This document shows, in pieces, positions 34,401 through 46,400 of a stretch of DNA of 64,000 nt (positions are counted from its first letter, which is position 1; every line of letters begins with the position of its first letter). The translations under genes and the position numbers were made by a program. The DNA comes from Phorcus lineatus (Eukaryota > Mollusca > Gastropoda > Trochida > Trochidae). Under the pieces are notes generated by a model, which ran no database searches, had not been told where the DNA came from, and was given only the letters and a program-made list of their open reading frames with translations. Location: NCBI GenBank assembly GCA_921293015.1, contig OV121081.1, positions 63,691,022 through 63,755,021 on the forward strand, written 5' to 3'.

Positions 34401-37400
34401 TTCTTCAGGTTGACCCCCTTCTTCTTACCGCTTTTTGACTTGATGCTTGGCTTTTCCGCTTTAGATTTAGATGAAGGGTTGTTATTCTTCTTCTTTGGTG
34501 TGGTCGTTGTTGCTGCTGTTGTGGTGGTTGTAGTTTTACCCTTCTTCTTGTTTGTTTTTGAACGGTTTTCTTTCTTCTTACTTTTTTCTCTCTTAGGTTT
34601 AGAAGTCGTTGAACTTTGTTTTGTTTTTGGTTTGTGCTTGGAACCCGATGTTGTTGTTAGAATAGTAGTTAGCTTCGTTGTCACTTTTGGCGCTTTCGTT
34701 GTGGTGGTTTTACGTGACAATTTAGTTTTTTGAGTTGTTATAGTTGTAGTTCTTGCTTTTGTTTGCATTCGGGTTGGTCTTCTTGTCCTAGTAGATTGTT
34801 TGACCGTTGTTGTTTTCCTAGATGCTGAAGTCTTCCTCCATGCTGGCTTTGCTGTAGGTTTCCTCTTACCAATCGTGGTTCCCCTCCTCTCTTCAGACAC
34901 CTTTCTTGAATTGAGCGATGGTCTTACGCTTCTAGAGGTTGTAATGCTGTATCGGGGTTTGGAGGTGGCAGTTTGCTCATTCCGTCCAGATGATGTAACA
35001 TGGCTAGCTGAAAACGTTCTACTTCTTTCTATGGACGTTTTCTGTGTTTTCTTGGTTGCTACGGTGGTGCTGGAATGTAATCCATTTTTGTTGACTGTCG
35101 ACTTTAGTCCCTCAGTTGCATAATTGAACCGTGGACTGGGCGATCTTCCAGCAGCTGCTGAAGTCAAACGAATGCCTTCTTTGTTGTTATCGTCTTCATT
35201 TATAGGTTTACCATTGTACATATTGCTAAGAACATCAGGCAGGAATTCGAAAATATTCCAGCCCTTCTTGCCACCAGTAGCAGACTTATCAGATATTTTG
35301 TTATGTTTTGTATCTGATGTAGAATCAGAAGTGGGATTGACTTTTGTTATGTCATGATTCTTTTGAAGTTTTGTTAAAATGGCAAGTGTTGTTTCACCAT
35401 GTTCCTTTGACGTTGGCATATCAGTTGTTGCTGCATGTTTACCATTTCGTCTTGGGTTTCCTCTGCCAGTTATTGGGCGACGATTCCAAATATTTCTCTT
35501 GATCGTCGTTGAGACTGTCTTTTCAGTTGTATAAGATGTTGATACACCCGTCGTTCTTCTTATCCATGGTCTGGTAGGAGTTGGGCGAGAAAGAGAAACA
35601 ACTTTCTTACTTGGCTTCCCTCTGTCAAGAATAGCAGATTTAGCGGTAGTAATTAAATTTGAAGGTCGAGTTCTACGCTGCCACCATTTGGTTGGCCGGC
35701 CATTGTTTACAACCTTGACATTATAGGGCGTCTGAAGGGTTCTACCGGTCACGTCAACTTCTTTAACAGATGGTGTTGTTTGCCTCCTCTGCCACCACTT
35801 AGTTGGTCGAACACTAAACGTCACAGGATTGATGGACGGCGCCAACTTTGAATATGCTTTTTGACTTTGCATTGTTGTTGAATGAAACCTTGGTCTCTGC
35901 CATGACTTCGTTTGGGCGATATTTCGGTTAAAAGGTATAATAGGCGATTTGGACACGCTATCAGTCTGTTTCATTAGGACCACAGGGGTTGTGCGATGTT
36001 TTCTTCGTTGCCATTTTTTCGTAGGTATTACATTAATAGTGACATGTTCTTGAGGTGTAGCTGTTGACTGTACAGGTCTTTCCTGGTACGATGTGGTTTG
36101 CTGATTTTTCCTCCGCTGCCACCACTTAGTTGGTCTGTTGTCGATCGTGGTAACTCTGGTCACCTTTCCGTTACCTTGATGAGTCACATGTTTAGGTGCT
36201 TGTTGAGTTGTGGTCATCTGGCCCTTTCTTCTGTTCCACCATTTTGTTTGTTTGTTGTTCAGGGAAGTGGCAGTTGTAAGTGGTGTAGTAGTCTGTTGAT
36301 TTCTAAAGCGTGCTGTCGTTTTATCAGCCTTTTTTCGATTCCACCATTTTGTTGGTTCATACTTAACGGTTACGTCTTTTGTCAAAATCTTGGTGGTCTG
36401 TTTAATGTGGTGTTTTGAGGCAACGGTTGTTGACTGAGATTTTCGTCGCTGCCACCATTTAGTTGGTCTCGCTTTGCTAGTGACAACTTTAGGAAGAACC
36501 GTTGTTTGAAACTTGGAATAAGTATTGCGTCTGACAGGAACTATTGCCTCCGTATTTTTTTCCCTCTGCCACGATTTTGTTGCTTTTGTATTGACATGAT
36601 TGATCTTTGAGTTGGTTTGAAGAGTTGTTACATGTTTTGTCATATGGTTAGGTCTAGCGGTGGTAACTTGAACTTTCTTCCTTTGCCAATAGCGTGTTGG
36701 CCTCAGTGTCGGTTTTGTTGCTGTTGTTGTTATCATTGGCAGAGGCGTTCTAGTCCGTTCAGTTGTCTTTTCCATCTGATCAGTGGAAAGCAATGTGACC
36801 TTCTTTCTCTGCCACCATCTAGTTGGTTTAATACGAAGAGGAACCAAGGTTGGGGATGATGTCGTCATTTGATTATCAGATTTTACCTTTGCAGAAGCTA
36901 CAGTCTTTATGGTTGATCGGAATGTCTTCCGTTGCCATGATCTTGTTGGTTTCAACGTCACAATAGCAGAGCTTAAAGCAGGAGTTGACGGAGTTGACTT
37001 CAAGTGGTTTTTGGCAGAACGACTTGTTGCAGGATTCTTCCGACGCTGCCAGCTTCTGGTTGTCCAAGTGTTTGACTTCCTTCTGGTCACATGACTGATA
37101 GTTGTGTGATCTTTGTTAGAGGGAGTACGTTGTATAGGCGCTGATGGTCTTTGCCAGGATCTCGTTGCTTTGTTGTTTATCATCGGTGTTATCTTACCAG
37201 TATCACCCCTGTTCTTACTCTTGGACCGTGTTCTTGTAAACGGAGTGTTCTTTGTAACTGTGTCAAACGATTCATCTTCCCTCTTATCTGGCGTATGAGT
37301 TGAAGAGATGGTTTTCTCCGTTTTCTGGTTTCTATTCCTATATTCAGGTGCTTTGGAGTTCTTTTGCAAAATTTCTTGTTTCATATCTCGATGGTCATTC

Positions 37401-40400
37401 CACTTCTTCAACTTTGGTACAACCTTCTTCTGAAATGGTGTTTGTACGGTAGTTTGAAATCCATAGTCAATCGTTCTACCTGTTGTTATGATTCGTGTAC
37501 TCATCAACCCTTGCCATATGTTAGTGGTCTGCATCCGATTAATATGTCTTCTGCCAGTTATACGCTTCCACTTTCTTGTTGTTCTTTGGCCTTGTGATAT
37601 AACTTGTGTTGTCGGTCTCAATGTTGTATGCAAGGCAGGTGTCTTCGAGGATTTTGGATATCTCCGTCCCCATCTGGGTTTCTGGGTAACTTTGGCAACA
37701 GGTCTTTGATATTTCTCATTACCAGGTTTCTGATGTTGCTTAGTAACCGGTCTTTGATGTTGCCCAGTAACAGGTCTCTGTCGATGTGTTAAAGATTGGT
37801 GACTTGTCGGTGCTGGCAGTGTGGTTCTTTTCCGTGTTTGTTCTTTATCAAGTGCAGGAGACTTCTGAGTGGTTTGCGTGGACAAAGGTGTAGTCCTTCT
37901 AGGTCTTCTCCAGCCCCTTGTTCTCTGCTCCGTTACCTTTTTAGTTGATCTCGTTGTATGTAATTTATTCACTGGTGAACTTTTGGTTCTGCTTGATTCT
38001 CTCGTAGATGTTAGGGTGATGTCTGGTTGCTTCTGACCATTTTTGTTGATAAGTAAACTATGTCCAGACTCTTGTGATTTTGTTGTAAGTATATCTTTAT
38101 TACGTTGTCTTAGAGTAGCCTTGGGAGTTGTTCCCTTTGTAGGTTTTGTATACGGCAACTTCCTCTGCTTTGGTTTCCAACTTTTCTGCTTTGTCTGGAT
38201 ATTCATTTTTGTTACAGGTGCATATGATGTCTGTTTTGTGGTTCTGATGGTTGCATGGGTAGGAAGTGTAACTGGGTTAGTTCTCCATTGACCAATCTCC
38301 TCATGACGTCTGGTAAAACCTACATTTCTGTTGGTCCATGTTTTCTGCACAGTCTTCGCATATGGAGAACGATGGTTTGTATTCTGTTTCCTTCTCTTGT
38401 AGCCGTCTATGATATTGTACACTTTTCCTTCATTGACCCCAGCAGGAATGACCTTTAAGGTAGGAAGAGCTGGAGTGGTCTGTGGCCTTTGCCACCAGCG
38501 TGTGAAGTGCGTCCAGCGAGGACCTGAAGGTGTGCTTTCTGTTGCTTGTTCTGCTGGGTCTGCCCTTTCTGGGTTGTGTTTGTGGTCATTGGAGATATCT
38601 TTAGGTTTTTGGTTTGGGAAATCTGTAGTTGACTTAGGTGTATGTATTACTGGTGAAGGAGTTGTAATATCCGAAACAAACTTTCTCATATTATCCCGGA
38701 TTGAAGTTTTAAGGTTCTTTATCATCTTATTTTGCAGGCTCAAGTCCTTTGTAGTTTTACCAGGATGAAATGGACTTTTTGGTGATGTTGGGTTTTCAGA
38801 AGAATATTGGGAATGGATTGTTGGTACCTTCTTAGCTATCGCTTGATTTTTTATGACCTTGCCTTCACCTGTTGTCTTTTCTTTTCTGACACTGATTTTC
38901 TCGCCGTCACCCTTGCCTGTCCCAAGTGTAGATTTCGAAGGTTTGAAGGGGCTCCTCTGGTTTTTGTTTTCCTTTGTAATCTCAGCTTCTACATATTTTG
39001 TTGAGTAACGTCCAGACATATGTGTCTTCGTTGGCTTCAGTTTCTCCCTGTACACCTTTGGCGTGTCAGTTACAGTTGATGCTTGTGAATTCATCTTCTT
39101 TGGTGCTGAAGTGCTAGAAGCCGAGTATGTCCTATATCCACGGCCCCGGGCAAATGGTGTTGCAGATGTTTGTTTTGGTTTTGACCATGACGGAAATGGC
39201 TGCATTTTCCCTCTTTGCTTCACTTCTGGGTTGGTTGCTGATGGTGTTTTTGGCGTTGTCAAACTGTGATTTTCCTCTTTTTTTCTCTGTGTAGACTCGC
39301 CTGTATCTGAATTAACCAACTGATATCGATTCTTCAGAGTTCCTCCATATTTCCCTCTTCTATGTCCATGTCTTCTACTTCCAACTGGAGGTCGAGTCGA
39401 GATGGTGCCTTTTTCTTCATTCATCATGGAATTGGTAACTCGAGTTGGCTGACGAAAGGACGCCAGTTTCGTCGTATCTATATTATCCTTCAAATACATA
39501 TGCGTTTTTCGAGTAGCAGGTGTATAGTTGTTATTATGACGTTGTAAAGAAGGGTTTGATGTGAAAGGTCCTGATCCCTTATGGTTTGACGTTTTTGACT
39601 TCGGTTTCTTGAAGGGATGCGTAACATCTTTTGAAGATAGTTTCTCCTCACCAGATTTGATTGGTGTAACTTTTGATTGATGGGATGATTTTGTCGTTCT
39701 TGTTCCTGCCATAGTCGAGGCTTGTTTTCTCTTCTGACCATTTGGTTGATGCGCTGTCGGCTTGTTTTGTGTATCATCTGCATTGCCACTGAAATACCGT
39801 AAACCAGAAGACGATTGTGAGTTCCCATTGCGCATCGAACTACTCCCATCGTGTTTAGAAAATGGCGACTTTCTATGGAAGTTGTTTTGAGATTTTACAT
39901 TTGTTGTCCTCACTTCACCCTCTTCGTGTTTCTGAAAGTGTGTTGATCCGCCAGCTACAGGTGCTATATCATTCTTGTGAAGAACGTCACGACCATCTGG
40001 GCGTCTATGTATTGATTTTGATTGGTTTGGCCGTCTCTTTGCGTAGGTGGGTTTACCATAGGGCGATAGAGACTTACGAGGTTTGTAATTATCTCTGTCA
40101 CGTGTGGATTTTGTTTTTGATTGGACGCTTATTCTATCACTGGAGTGGTCATTTCTGTCGAGTTTAGAAATAACTGCTGGTGTATCGTCATTGTTTCCTC
40201 TGTCCGGAGCCACTGATGACATCTGCCAGCCCTTCTCACTCCACTTGTGGGCGATAACGTCGGTAGACATGTCCATAGAGGTTGTTGGTGGACGATCTGA
40301 CGTCAGTTTGGGAGTTGACCAACCAGCATGTGTCTGATCTTCCTTTCGGTCCCAGGGCCAACTTTTCCATTCTGGGGGAGGTTTCAGACAATCATCAGCG

Positions 40401-43400
40401 GTGAAGCAGTGCACAGACCACTCGAACTCCAATCTGAAATATAATGTTTTAAATTTAAACAACGTTTACATATCCATCGTGATTCTCTGATATTTCATTA
40501 CACATAACAACGCATCAAGGAAAATAGTAATTTTCAATATTATAAATGTTTTGATTCAAAATATGATTCATAGAGTACTAACACATTTGTAACAGGTTTT
40601 GGCCTTGTTTTTTTATTGAATTGATATCGATGTTAATGAAATTTACATTATTGATGTAAACATATTTATTTCTTGGAAGAATTTGATTTGTAAACAAGCT
40701 GCATTAGTTTATCTGAATACGGTTAAATTTATATCATTGATAATATATTTCTTAAATTGTTGTATCACAATGTAAATCTGTTTTTGTAGTTTTACCTATG
40801 TAAAAAGAATCTTTCTAAACATAGTTTTGAAATTAATATAAGAAGTCATTGATAACAGAAAGTTATTCATACTTTGGTTACTCAATATAATTCTGCCTAC
40901 AAATCCTTAGACTTGTTTAGAAATTATCCCATTGCCTATGGAGATACATTTGAAACATGATAAACCTTTTATCTTTAAAAACTTTTCTGTTTGGAAAACG
41001 ACTTACGAAGTTTTATCAGACTGTCTGTTGCCATTGACGGTGCTGCGCTGGTAGTTGCCCTTGTTGACAGTTCTCGTCAGTTCGTTCTCAAACCAGTCCA
41101 CCAACAACGTCGTGTGATCGTAGTCGTCGTAATCGTAGAAAAACGCGTTCATTTTCACGTGGCCCTAGAAGATCAAACAAGTTAACTTTAGCATCAACAC
41201 AATCCTTGCTTATCACATGGCAGGAATAAATAAACTACATGTAAGCGAAACCAGTAACTTTCGGCTTCGACATTCTACAAGGTCGCTGCAGGAAAAATAA
41301 ATAAACTCAAGCATGGTGCCACGTGTTTAGCAAATCTATTCCAGGTTTAAGATGAGCACATTCAGTTTGTTTATGCTTTGTCCTATGTTTAACATGGTCT
41401 ATATTCATTATGAATGAATAAAAATGATCAAAGCTCACCATTTTTGGCCATTCGTCAAAGAGGATGGTGAGAACCATGTCGGTGGTCTCTTCTTGGAAGG
41501 AAATGTCATTGGCGTCATACTTGAGGGGGCGGTGGAATAGGAATACATGGTCGTTGGCTCTGCAATGTGAAAACACTCATAATATTAAAATAAGATGTAA
41601 AAACAGCTTTTTCGTCATGAGTTGAACATCAGAACTGTAAACATTTTGACAAATAAGACGTTATGATGTTGAGACGGCCCGGCCATTGGAATGTGTTTAA
41701 TTTAGCTTAGGCAGTTTTATTCTTAGTAATGACAATATATGAATGTATTTGCCTGTACTGAAATCATTTTTCAAGCGGTAAAGGTGTTGAAGAGATTCCA
41801 TGAAATGCTCACTACATATCTGAAGAAGGGAAAATAGTTCTTGTAATGACATGCATTCACTTCATTTTCTGTTAATTTTTTATTTGAATTTTAAATGAAA
41901 GAGTCTAGTAACAAGACGCTACTGTTTCATTTCACTAAACAAACTCAGTCGAGACAGATCCTCTACAGATGAAATGTCATCCTCACATTTGAGAAATGTA
42001 TTTGCTGACATCGTGACGGCTAGTATTTGCAATACCGATATGACTACGTTTGTAATAAAACCTATGGCGCAGCTGAACTAAATGTTATAGACCGTCAATA
42101 CAAATTGCTAAACCCATAATAATTATCTATAGCAGATGAAATTGCCAAACTCTCTCTACTTTGGTCCATAGTCAAACGATAAGTTGATTATCAAAAACGT
42201 GTAAATGAGCCAGGGATTTGTAAGACATAGACTAGACAATCACAATCATAACGATGTAACATGCAGTGACCATGTCTATGTAGGTGTATGTTAACTCACC
42301 TTCCTAAACCGGAAACAATTAATCTCATAACATAGTCGCACTGGTCAGGGCATGTGGCGCCATCTAGCGGAGTCTGATCGCAACAACTGCCGTCATACGT
42401 CCGACCTTTCTTGTTCTCGAAATTCAGGAGTCGGATGGTTAGCACACCTCGTGCCTGTACGTGTGTGATCTGGGTAAAGAGAGTAACATGATATAATAAG
42501 ATGAGAATAAGGGAGCAAGTTATATCATATGATACTCGCGGACAAGACTTTACTGTCTCATAAGGGGATAAGAATTATTTGAATATAACATTATGTTTCA
42601 AAGCAATGTAGATTTAAATCAACAACAAGACGTCGTTACGTGTTCAAAGGTTCCAATCACATGGTGTCTGTGGCCACTGCTAAATTATAGAAAACCAAAA
42701 GTCTTACATTGGTAAATAATCAATTCGAGTGAAATTTGTGTCATTCCATGAGAGAAACATAATGTGAACTACTAAGATTAAAATAAATCATGTATGACCA
42801 TTAATTCTGAATACAAATAAAAGTTCCTGAATTAAAACAATGATTCTGTCATTGCTAAATCCTTTTGACTTGATAGAGAAACGTTCGATAAATATGTACA
42901 CATCAGTGGTATTCTTCCTCGAGCTGATCAATGATATAACACACAGAAGAGCTCATCAACATTTAAAGTGTATCTTACTTTTTCAATGTCTATATAAAGA
43001 GTGAGTGAGTGAGTTATTGTTTAACGCCGCTTGGGCAATATTTCAGCCATTAGCGGCGTTCTATATAAAGATGTTTGATAAAAAAAAATCATAAAATATT
43101 TTTCGTGCAAATGATATTACTTTAGAAAAGGATTTGTTGTGTATCTTATAAACAGTTGTGACGTAGTTTGAAATTAAATAAATGCTGGAATAGAATACAA
43201 ATAAACTTTGAGAATGGACAACATGTCACTCACATTAAAACATTTGAAAAATATAAGATTAAGACCAGCTTAAATTGATTAAAATGATAATTCTAAAAGT
43301 AACAAAATTAATGAGCTATTAAGGTTTTAACCCATCTTGAACCTCGAATCTACATAATCTTAGGCTACGTTGTTTAGTAATTATAAACCTCCTTAAATAT

Positions 43401-46400
43401 TGATAGAGTACTAATTATATGCCTATAAACCTGCAGACGTGAAGGTGATTCATGAAATTCGGATTGGTTATGTAATTAAATACACCGAGTCAGAAACAAA
43501 TTACTCAAAGCAAGCCATTCAATTTCTCAAAAGTTACTTTGCACAACATGTTATTGTGGAATTGTAAATACATAAAGGCTCAAACACACCATGTTGACAC
43601 AAACTGGCTTAAAATCAATTAAGCGGTGAAAAGAACATTGTTTTATGGACAGATGTTAAGTCACATGTTTTCCGAACATAATCAATTCGCTTAATCGGTA
43701 AAAATTCGCTCCAACGCTAACATTTAATGTTTCTGTCTGCCAAACGTTCTGTTTACCAATTGCAGAATATAGATTTCACATCGCCTTATAAACTGTTTCT
43801 CTTTGCACGAAGCGTGAGTAATCTTACACGACAACGGAAAGGAATGTGCAGACCAGCTGCTTGCCTTAATTATTGATAGATCATCACGTAAACCACCGGA
43901 GACCTACGCATGTTGTCTGTTTGCGAGGTGACGAAGAACATTAATATCCGGTAGGAAGAGTGAGCGCTCTGAAGAATATGCAATATCAACTCGATAGTAA
44001 TGTGATGCATCCCACATGAAGTCGTATTGTATTTGTATTTGACACGTGATTGAGATTGACTTAAGACACTGACTAATTCATATGAAGGACAGTGGGCAAC
44101 TTGGAAAACATCTTCTGATGAAATTGCAGTAATTCTCACTATGTAACATGCAATGAACACTTGCTCTTAGGAAACTGCTGACCATTTCAAATATAAAATG
44201 AACAATGAAAGAAGAAATATAATCGGCGAGTTATGCAGAAATCACTTGCATTTTTGTCAATAATAATCGCATGTCGTTAGAATAGAACGCTGACAAAGCT
44301 GACCGATGTCAGTGTTCTGATAAACTACAGAATACTGAACTATGTCCCGTGGAATAAATATTTGTGAAAGAAAGACTTATTAAAAATCTAATGAAAGCGA
44401 GTAGGATACCAATACAATGGTTAAATAACTATTTTTTTATAACTTCATACTTTGCTAATTTTTCAAGAATTTTATACACATAACATCCCAATTTACATGT
44501 CAAGATCCTACATTGTCACATCTGAAACACTGGCAATTGTTCTCGTGTATCATAACAGTATCACGTTAATAGAACGAACGCCTGCACTGGCTATTGTGTT
44601 ACAATCAAACTGTTTCGAGACTTACCAAATTATATCTACAATCGGATAAACTTTCTTTCTGTATTTCAGGTTCGGTTTCCTGGCATCCGGATTGGGATAT
44701 ATACATTTCACACTGTACCTGCAGTGGCTGAAACACTTGCATCACGCGATGTTATTGCACTACGTCATCGTTTACAGCGATGTCTTCATCGCGTCATTTC
44801 ATAAGTGAACGACTGTCATTTCCGGTACAGAGAGATTACGGATTTATCATGCAGGTGTATTATCATTATATTATTAAGTATATATATTGTAATTATAAGC
44901 TACTCAACAAAGATTATCTAATGCATATATATCATTGTTCATAACGTTTTCTTGTCGGTGTGTAGTGGAACTGTATAACGTTAGTGTCATTGTTGGAGGA
45001 TCGTCACTGCTGCTGTTTTCTGGTTTTGTCATGATTAATTGAGATTAGATATATACTTGTTGTTATGATTAATTGAGATTAGATATAGACTTGTTGTTAT
45101 GATTGATTGAGATTAGATATAGACTTGTTGTTATGATTAATTGAGATTAGATATATACTTGTTGTTATGATTAATTGAGATTAGATATAGACGTGTTTCT
45201 TTTATAATTAATTGAGATTAGATATAGACTTGTTGTTATGATTAATTGAGATTAGATATAGACTTGTTGTTACAATTATTTGAGATTAGAGATAGACATG
45301 TTGCTTTTATGGTTAATTGAGATTAGATATAGACTTGTTGTTATGATTAATTGAGATTAGATATAGACTTGTTGTTATGATTAATTGAGATTAGATATAG
45401 ACTTGTTGTTACAATTATTTGAGATTAGAGATAGACATGTTGCTTTTATGGTTAATTGAGATTAGATATAGACTTGTTGTTATGATTAATTGAGATTAGA
45501 TATAGACTTGTTGTTATGATTAATTGAGATTAGATATAGACTTGTTGTTGTTATGATGATAATTAATCAAACATAACATTGGATTTAATAAAGAATCTGT
45601 ATTTATTGTTTAGAGTATTTTTAAAAAATTGGTTCTACAATTGCACCAATTTATAAGGATAAATTGGTTTTTAACCTCTATTTTCTGTAACGTTTAATTT
45701 GGTGAATTAACATGTTGTATTATCAACCGATGATATATGGACCCATTCATTAACATTTGTATGTTCTTGTGTGTCATCAAGTGAGTTTCTATAATTCTGC
45801 ATAGATATTTTAATCATCATAGAAATAGATTAACAATCATGTAATTGTTTCGTTTAAATGTACAAAATGTATATTTTGTGTTATGAGTGAAATGAGTGGT
45901 TGAACGTTATATCTTTATTTAACAACGGGAGACTATCACTATCAAATAATGTGTAATATCAAAAGCAACATTAAATTTTTATACCAAATGAGCAATTAAT
46001 TAAGATTGAAAAGAAGTTAAGCTCAGCGACATTAACCGGATCCCTATTGTGATCTCCTGAATAACATCTAATACATTTGCTCTGTAAATACTGGTGAACG
46101 CGTTTCACAAGCACCCCTCGACCGTTGTTTTAAACTGCATCTACCGTTGATCGATGAGTCGGGAATGCAAATGGACATTGTCCTCTCGTTCTATTGATAT
46201 TCATCACTGTCCTGAGACACTCGACCATTGGTCACACAACCAAAACTATTTGTTTAAACCAAGTGTCTTGCTAATCCTTAGAACAGGAGATTTTAATTCG
46301 TTTATGGCAAAAGACGTACCCTTAACCTTAGAGAATCTTTATCAAGAACATATTACGGAGACCGATCTTCATGTCCAATGGGTTTTTTGTTTTATCGCTT

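Noticed and set aside
33885-34733. 282-codon open frame on the plus strand inside the giant exon
   Set aside because: It is the antisense shadow of the Lys/Thr-rich coding sequence (AAG/ACA codons leave few stops on the other strand). It has no domain and no promoter context.
39490-39849. 119-codon minus-strand frame in the giant exon region
   Set aside because: It is an alternative frame of the same strand within exon 5, where the main frame is open for 2,232 codons.
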